A stretch of DNA of 10,458 nt, taken from JBAUHN01 sp049680295. Lineage in GTDB: Bacteria > Pseudomonadota > Alphaproteobacteria > Rhodobacterales > Rhodobacteraceae. This document shows positions 7,380 to 10,458 of the stretch, one piece after another. Each line of letters begins with the position of its first letter. Positions within the stretch are counted from its first letter, which is position 1. The DNA lies in the NCBI GenBank assembly GCA_049680295.1, contig JBAUHN010000431.1, positions 1 through 10,458 on the forward strand, written 5' to 3'. The notes under the pieces are model-generated. The model had not been told where the DNA came from, did no database searches, and was given only the letters and a program-made list of their open reading frames with translations. Both the position numbers and the translations under genes were made by a program.

Positions 7380-8189
7380 TATCCGCGACGCCTGCTTTTG
7401 ATTTCCGCACTTGTTTTACACAGTGGCGCGGCATTTGCACATGAGTTTTGGATAGAACCAAATGCGTATAATGTGAAGAGCGGCGATGCGGTAAAAGGTG
7501 ATCTGCGCAATGGTCAGGAATTCGACGGCATATCATTGGCCTATTTTGATAACCGGTTTACCCGGTTTGATGTGGTTAATGGCGATGACGTGGTACCGGT
7601 CGAGGGGCGATTGGGCGACAACCCGGCGCTGTCAGCGGTTGCAGGTGCCGACGGGCTGATGATTGTCGTGCACGAAACAATGCCATCAACAATCACCTAT
7701 AAGACATGGGAAAAATTTGCCACATTTGCCAAGCACAAAGATTTCGCCAAGGCGCAGGAAGATCACACAACAGCCGGTTGGCCGACGTCTGATTTCAAAG
7801 AACGCTATACGCGCCACGCCAAAGCACTGATTGGTGTAGGCAGCGGCGAAGGGGCGGATCGCGCGCTCGGGCTGGAAACTGAGTTTGTTGCCATGACCAA
7901 CCCTTATGCGGATGGTTTTGATGGGCAAATGCGGGTTTCCTTGCTCTATCAGGGCAGCGCACGGATGGATGCTCAGGTCGAGGTATTTGAACGGGCGCCG
8001 GATGATACAGTGGCCATCACGATGGCGCGCACCGATGTTCACGGCGAGGCGGTTATTGCGGTAAAGCCCGGACATACTTATTTGTTTGATGCGGTAGTGC
8101 TGCGCCCTGCCCCCGATTCTGGCGAGACGGAAAATTCACCTCTTTGGGAAACACTTTGGGCGGCGCTGACCTTTGCTGTACCGGATTAA
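7377..8189 (+). CDS. Secreted DUF4198 family protein (possible metal-uptake partner)
   Basis: A 270-residue protein with a clear signal peptide: MYPRR, a hydrophobic core, then GAAFA with cleavage expected before His22. The mature chain opens with HEFWIEP, the hallmark N-terminus of DUF4198 (PF10670), a periplasmic family often annotated as nickel/cobalt uptake-associated and of unproven function. The rest looks like a mostly beta protein (LDNP- and VVHE-type strands) with one polar, Lys/His-rich stretch at about 105-130 (TWEKFATFAKHKDF) and an immunoglobulin-like C-terminal part (VEVFERAPDD to KPGHTYLFDAVVLRP). The final hydrophobic stretch is too short for a sure membrane anchor. The start is set by the signal peptide. 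It is divergent from the HupE-like gene, which suggests a shared role at the envelope. The function and metal are inferred, not shown. Confidence 0.82.
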   Translation: MYPRRLLLISALVLHSGAAFAHEFWIEPNAYNVKSGDAVKGDLRNGQEFDGISLAYFDNRFTRFDVVNGDDVVPVEGRLGDNPALSAVAGADGLMIVVHETMPSTITYKTWEKFATFAKHKDFAKAQEDHTTAGWPTSDFKERYTRHAKALIGVGSGEGADRALGLETEFVAMTNPYADGFDGQMRVSLLYQGSARMDAQVEVFERAPDDTVAITMARTDVHGEAVIAVKPGHTYLFDAVVLRPAPDSGETENSPLWETLWAALTFAVPD

Positions 8190-8198
8190 ACCCCGGCG

Positions 8199-8238
8199 TT
8201 TGTGATCGCTTGAAACCAGCCTTGTTTCCGGTCACAAA
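8199..8238 (+). repeat. Long imperfect hairpin in the leader of psuK
   Basis: TTTGTGATCG (8199-8208) pairs with CGGTCACAAA (8229-8238) over ten positions with one G-T wobble. After a three-base CTT bulge, GAAAC (8212-8216) pairs with GTTTC (8224-8228) around a seven-base loop. It begins 10 bases after the DUF4198 stop and ends 6 bases before the psuK ATG. No T-run follows on either strand, so it is not a standard intrinsic terminator. It could be an attenuator, a translation-control element, or an RNA end-protecting structure. The TGTGA/TCACA arms are too far apart for a CRP site. Confidence 0.65.
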
Positions 8239-8244
8239 GCGAAG

Positions 8245-9138
8245 ATGATCAGACAACCCGACATCTTATGTATTGGCAGTGTTTTGTGGGACGTGATTGG
8301 ACGTTCTGCCAGCGCTATGCGTCAAGGATCGGACGTGCCGGGGCGGATCACCCGGCTGCCCGGCGGCGTCGCACTGAACATTGCGATGACACTTGCGCGC
8401 TTTGGATTGACGCCCGCACTACTGACGGCTGTGGGGCGCGACGCCGAAGGGGATGAATTGATCGCGGCCTGTGATGCGCGTGGCCTGATTACAGATATGA
8501 TTTACCGGTCTGCGGATTTGCCAACCGACAGGTATATGGCGGTCGAGGGTGCAAATGGGTTGATCGCGGCAATCGCCGATGCCCATTCACTGGAAGCCGC
8601 CGGTTCAAAAATTCTGCGCAGTCTGACCGATGGCAGGTTGGCCAGCGCGTCTGAACCCTATCAAGGGTTTGTCGCACTGGACGGCAACCTGACAGAAGAT
8701 TTGCTAAGCGGGATGGCCCAAAACCAAGCGCTTGCCTTGGCGGATTTCCGGGTGGCCCCGGCATCACCGGGCAAGGCCGAACGTCTGGCACCCTTTTTGA
8801 AACACGCACGCGGAACGCTTTATGTGAACCTAGAAGAGGCTGGATTGCTGTGTCAGACCCGGTTTGAGGACAGCCGCACAGCGGCGCAAGCGTTGCTGGA
8901 CCGGGGTGCGATGCGGGTCTTGGTAACCAACGGTGGCGCAGATGCAACCGATGGTCGCCATAATGGGCTGCTGACGCAAACGCCACCGCAAGTTCTGGTG
9001 ACGCGGGTGACCGGGGCTGGCGACACGTTTATGGCCGCCCATATCGCCGCCGAAGCGTCAGGATCACCCCCTGATGCCGCCCTTACCCGCGCTTTAAATG
9101 CCGCGGCCACCTATGTATCCGGAGAGACCCCTTTATGA
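8245..9138 (+). CDS. psuK: PfkB family carbohydrate kinase, pseudouridine kinase
   Basis: PsuK phosphorylates pseudouridine at the 5' position with ATP, the first step in breaking down this modified nucleoside. The 297-residue protein has the ribokinase/PfkB fold: an N-terminal DILCIGSVLWDVIG strand, substrate-binding LPGGVALNIAMTLARFG (38-54, PfkB signature 1), and RVTGAGDTFMAA (254-265, signature 2) with catalytic-base Asp260 and the GAGD anion hole. The PfkB family covers many sugars and nucleosides; the specific call rests on the next gene being psuG, whose ATG overlaps this TGA by ATGA. Length is close to E. coli PsuK (about 313). The ATG at 8245 is needed for the first strand, although only a weak GCGAAG precedes it. 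The leader carries a long hairpin. Confidence 0.87.
   Translation: MIRQPDILCIGSVLWDVIGRSASAMRQGSDVPGRITRLPGGVALNIAMTLARFGLTPALLTAVGRDAEGDELIAACDARGLITDMIYRSADLPTDRYMAVEGANGLIAAIADAHSLEAAGSKILRSLTDGRLASASEPYQGFVALDGNLTEDLLSGMAQNQALALADFRVAPASPGKAERLAPFLKHARGTLYVNLEEAGLLCQTRFEDSRTAAQALLDRGAMRVLVTNGGADATDGRHNGLLTQTPPQVLVTRVTGAGDTFMAAHIAAEASGSPPDAALTRALNAAATYVSGETPL
9135..9138 (+). promoter_or_regulatory. ATGA start-stop overlap, psuK to psuG
   Basis: The psuG ATG (9135-9137) overlaps the psuK TGA (9136-9138). GGAGAG lies nine bases before the ATG, within the last psuK codons. This arrangement favours coupled synthesis of kinase and glycosidase in similar amounts. Confidence 0.85.
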
Positions 9139-10049
9139 CCACCCTGCCCCTCCTGCACTCCACAGAAGTTGCCGCGGCCAAGACCGCCGGGCAGCCGATT
9201 GTGGCGCTTGAAAGCACGATCATCACTCACGGTATGCCTTATCCGCAAAACCTTGAGGTGGCGAAATTGGTGCAGGATGATGTGCGCAAGGCAGGCGCAG
9301 TTCCCGCCACCATCGCGGTGATCAATGGCACATTGCACATCGGGTTGGATGACGACATGCTGGCGACGCTTGCACAGTCCAAAGGTGTCGCCAAACTGTC
9401 GCGGGCAGATATGGCGGCGTGCCTTGCCACCGGCGGCACTGGTGCGACCACAGTTGCGGCGACAATGATTGCCGCCCATCTTGCCGGGATCGAGGTGTTT
9501 GCCACGGGTGGTATCGGCGGGGTTCACCGGGGCGCCGAAGACAGCTTTGATATCTCGGCCGATCTGATGGAATTGGCCCAAACGCCGGTCACCGTGGTCG
9601 CCGCCGGGGCCAAGGCCATACTGGACGTCGACAAAACACTTGAGGTTCTGGAAACCCAAGGCGTGCCGGTGATTGCCTATGGCCAGGACAGCTTTCCCGC
9701 ATTTTGGAGCGCGTCGTCGCCCCTTAAAGCGCCGTTGCGCATGGACGACGCCAAAGACATCGCACTGGCCCACCGGATGCGGGCTGAAATGGGGTTGCCG
9801 GGCGGGCAGCTTATTGCCAATCCAATCCCGCAGGCCGATCAGATCCCATCGCAGACACTGGCACCGATTATCGCCCAGGCACAGGCCGACGCAAACCAGC
9901 ACCGGGTCAAAGGCAAAGCGCTGACCCCCTATCTGCTTCAGCGTATTTTTGAGCTGACCAAGGGGCAATCCCTGACCGCCAATATCGCCCTTGTCCGCAA
10001 CAACGCCCGACTGGCCGCACAAATCGCCCAACATTTGAACGCTTTATGA
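9135..10049 (+). CDS. psuG: Pseudouridine-5'-phosphate glycosidase
   Basis: PsuG cleaves the C-C glycosidic bond of pseudouridine 5'-phosphate, giving uracil and ribose 5-phosphate; it is cytosolic and metal-dependent. The 304 residues match the family along the full length, including VALESTIITHGMPYPQN (23-39), ATGGIGGVHRGAE (123-135), AAGAKAILD (156-164) and LIANPIP (226-232). Active-site residues recalled from E. coli YeiN (Glu31, Lys93, Asp149, Lys166, Asn289) map at a nearly constant offset onto Glu26, Lys87, Asp143, Lys160 and Asn283. Lys160 would form the covalent ribose intermediate. The ATG overlaps the psuK stop (ATGA) with GGAGAG (9121-9126) as its ribosome-binding site, so the two are probably translationally coupled. 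No transporter or regulator for pseudouridine is seen nearby. No terminator hairpin follows. Confidence 0.95.
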   Translation: MTTLPLLHSTEVAAAKTAGQPIVALESTIITHGMPYPQNLEVAKLVQDDVRKAGAVPATIAVINGTLHIGLDDDMLATLAQSKGVAKLSRADMAACLATGGTGATTVAATMIAAHLAGIEVFATGGIGGVHRGAEDSFDISADLMELAQTPVTVVAAGAKAILDVDKTLEVLETQGVPVIAYGQDSFPAFWSASSPLKAPLRMDDAKDIALAHRMRAEMGLPGGQLIANPIPQADQIPSQTLAPIIAQAQADANQHRVKGKALTPYLLQRIFELTKGQSLTANIALVRNNARLAAQIAQHLNAL

Positions 10050-10146
10050 TCGCAACACGGTCGAACAGCGTCCAATCCGCGACAAAACATTGTAGTGATG
10101 CTGAAAACGACCTATCTACCAGCGGCAAGACCAGAATGGACGCCGC
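10050..10146 (+). promoter_or_regulatory. Intergenic leader before the DUF502 gene, possible weak promoter
   Basis: These 97 bases separate psuG from the DUF502 gene. A weak candidate promoter is TTGTAG (10090-10095), a 17-base spacer and TATCTA (10113-10118); each hexamer matches consensus at only three positions. No hairpin terminator for psuG is evident. A four-codon frame starting at 10136 ends in the TGA that overlaps the DUF502 ATG, but it is probably chance. Confidence 0.25.
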
Positions 10147-10458
10147 ATGAACACGCCTTTTGATCCCCAAAAACCAAGCCGCCCGCCGCTGCTGGCCCGA
10201 CTGCGCGCGTCTTTTCTGACCGGATTGGTGGTCATCGCCCCTGTGGGTCTGACCATCTGGCTGATCTGGTCTGTGGTGGGCTGGATTGATGGATTTGTGT
10301 TGCCGCTGGTGCCCAACGCTTACCAGCCTGACCGGGTCATTCAGGACTTTTTTGGTCTTGATCCGTCGTTGCAAATTGACGTGCGCGGCCTTGGCGTCGT
10401 CATTTTCCTGCTGTTTACAATTATCGTCGGCTGGCTGGCCAAAGGCATCATCGGGCGG
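10147..10458 (+). CDS. DUF502 family membrane protein, N-terminal part (3' end outside window)
   Basis: The frame starts at ATG 10147 and stays open for 104 codons to the last base of the window. A basic, proline-rich start (PQKPSRPPLLARLRASF) precedes a first membrane segment at about residues 24-46, including TGLVVIAPVGLTIWLIW. A loop follows with FFGLDPS at 69-74, then a second membrane segment at about 81-98 (GLGVVIFLLFTIIVGW) ending in LAKGIIGR. This arrangement, with LTGL..APVGLTIWL and GLG....VGWLA, is that of DUF502 (PF04367) proteins, which are inner-membrane proteins of unknown function usually a little over 200 residues long. About half is therefore missing. GGA in AATGGACGCCGC is a weak ribosome-binding site. 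Confidence 0.85.
   Translation, partial: MNTPFDPQKPSRPPLLARLRASFLTGLVVIAPVGLTIWLIWSVVGWIDGFVLPLVPNAYQPDRVIQDFFGLDPSLQIDVRGLGVVIFLLFTIIVGWLAKGIIGR

Noticed and set aside
7250..7380. Possible Zur, Nur or cobalamin-riboswitch control site between the divergent metal-related genes
   Set aside because: No convincing palindromic operator was found (only a short TGTACA), and there is no room for a riboswitch of about 200 bases.
8202..8236. TGTGA and TCACA arms resembling a CRP/FNR site
   Set aside because: The half-sites are separated by 25 bases instead of about 6, so they are better explained as arms of an RNA hairpin.
9111..10034. Long minus-strand open frame opposite psuG
   Set aside because: It is a shadow of a well-conserved gene, with a His/Gly/Arg-rich translation typical of antisense frames and no recognisable domain.

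Overview
This looks like chromosomal DNA from an alphaproteobacterium, most likely the Rhodobacteraceae/Roseobacter group. The evidence is the protein sequences (a GyrA with an acidic insert in its C-terminal domain, a COX15-type heme A synthase, a divergent ThiE-like protein next to trmJ), the moderately high GC codon use and the tight gene packing. Assignment below family level is not possible from this window. No rRNA, tRNA, CRISPR array, insertion sequence or phage gene was seen, and no stretch over 300 bases lacks a gene.

Layout: (1) 1-1923, plus strand: the 3' part of gyrA, whose 5' end lies outside the window. (2) 1943-1974: a hairpin terminator with an A-tract on one side and a short T-run on the other, placed to serve both gyrA and the convergent operon. 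(3) 5456 down to 2011, minus strand: trmJ (tRNA 2'-O-methyltransferase), ctaA (heme A synthase) and an M32 metallocarboxypeptidase. The last two share one base (TGATG) and are probably translationally coupled. (4) 5457-5599: a short intergenic region between divergent genes. (5) 5600-6220, plus: a ThiE/TenI-like barrel protein that has lost several thiamine-phosphate synthase residues. (6) 7378 down to 6230, minus: a HupE/UreJ-family membrane protein with a signal peptide and a periplasmic domain. (7) 7377-8189, plus: a secreted DUF4198 protein. The best start codons of (6) and (7) overlap head to head in one CATG. (8) 8245-10049, plus: psuK and psuG, overlapping by ATGA, which form a pseudouridine catabolism pair. 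A long imperfect hairpin lies directly before psuK. (9) 10147-10458, plus: the 5' part of a DUF502 membrane protein that runs off the end of the window.

Most of the window is housekeeping: DNA topology, respiratory heme, tRNA modification and nucleoside salvage. The least understood part is the head-to-head HupE/UreJ and DUF4198 pair. Both families are associated with nickel/cobalt-type metal handling, and both proteins here are predicted to begin with His-Glu after signal-peptide removal. A two-part envelope metal-acquisition module is the most plausible reading, but the substrate cannot be read from sequence. The degenerate ThiE-like protein is the second candidate for unrecognised function.
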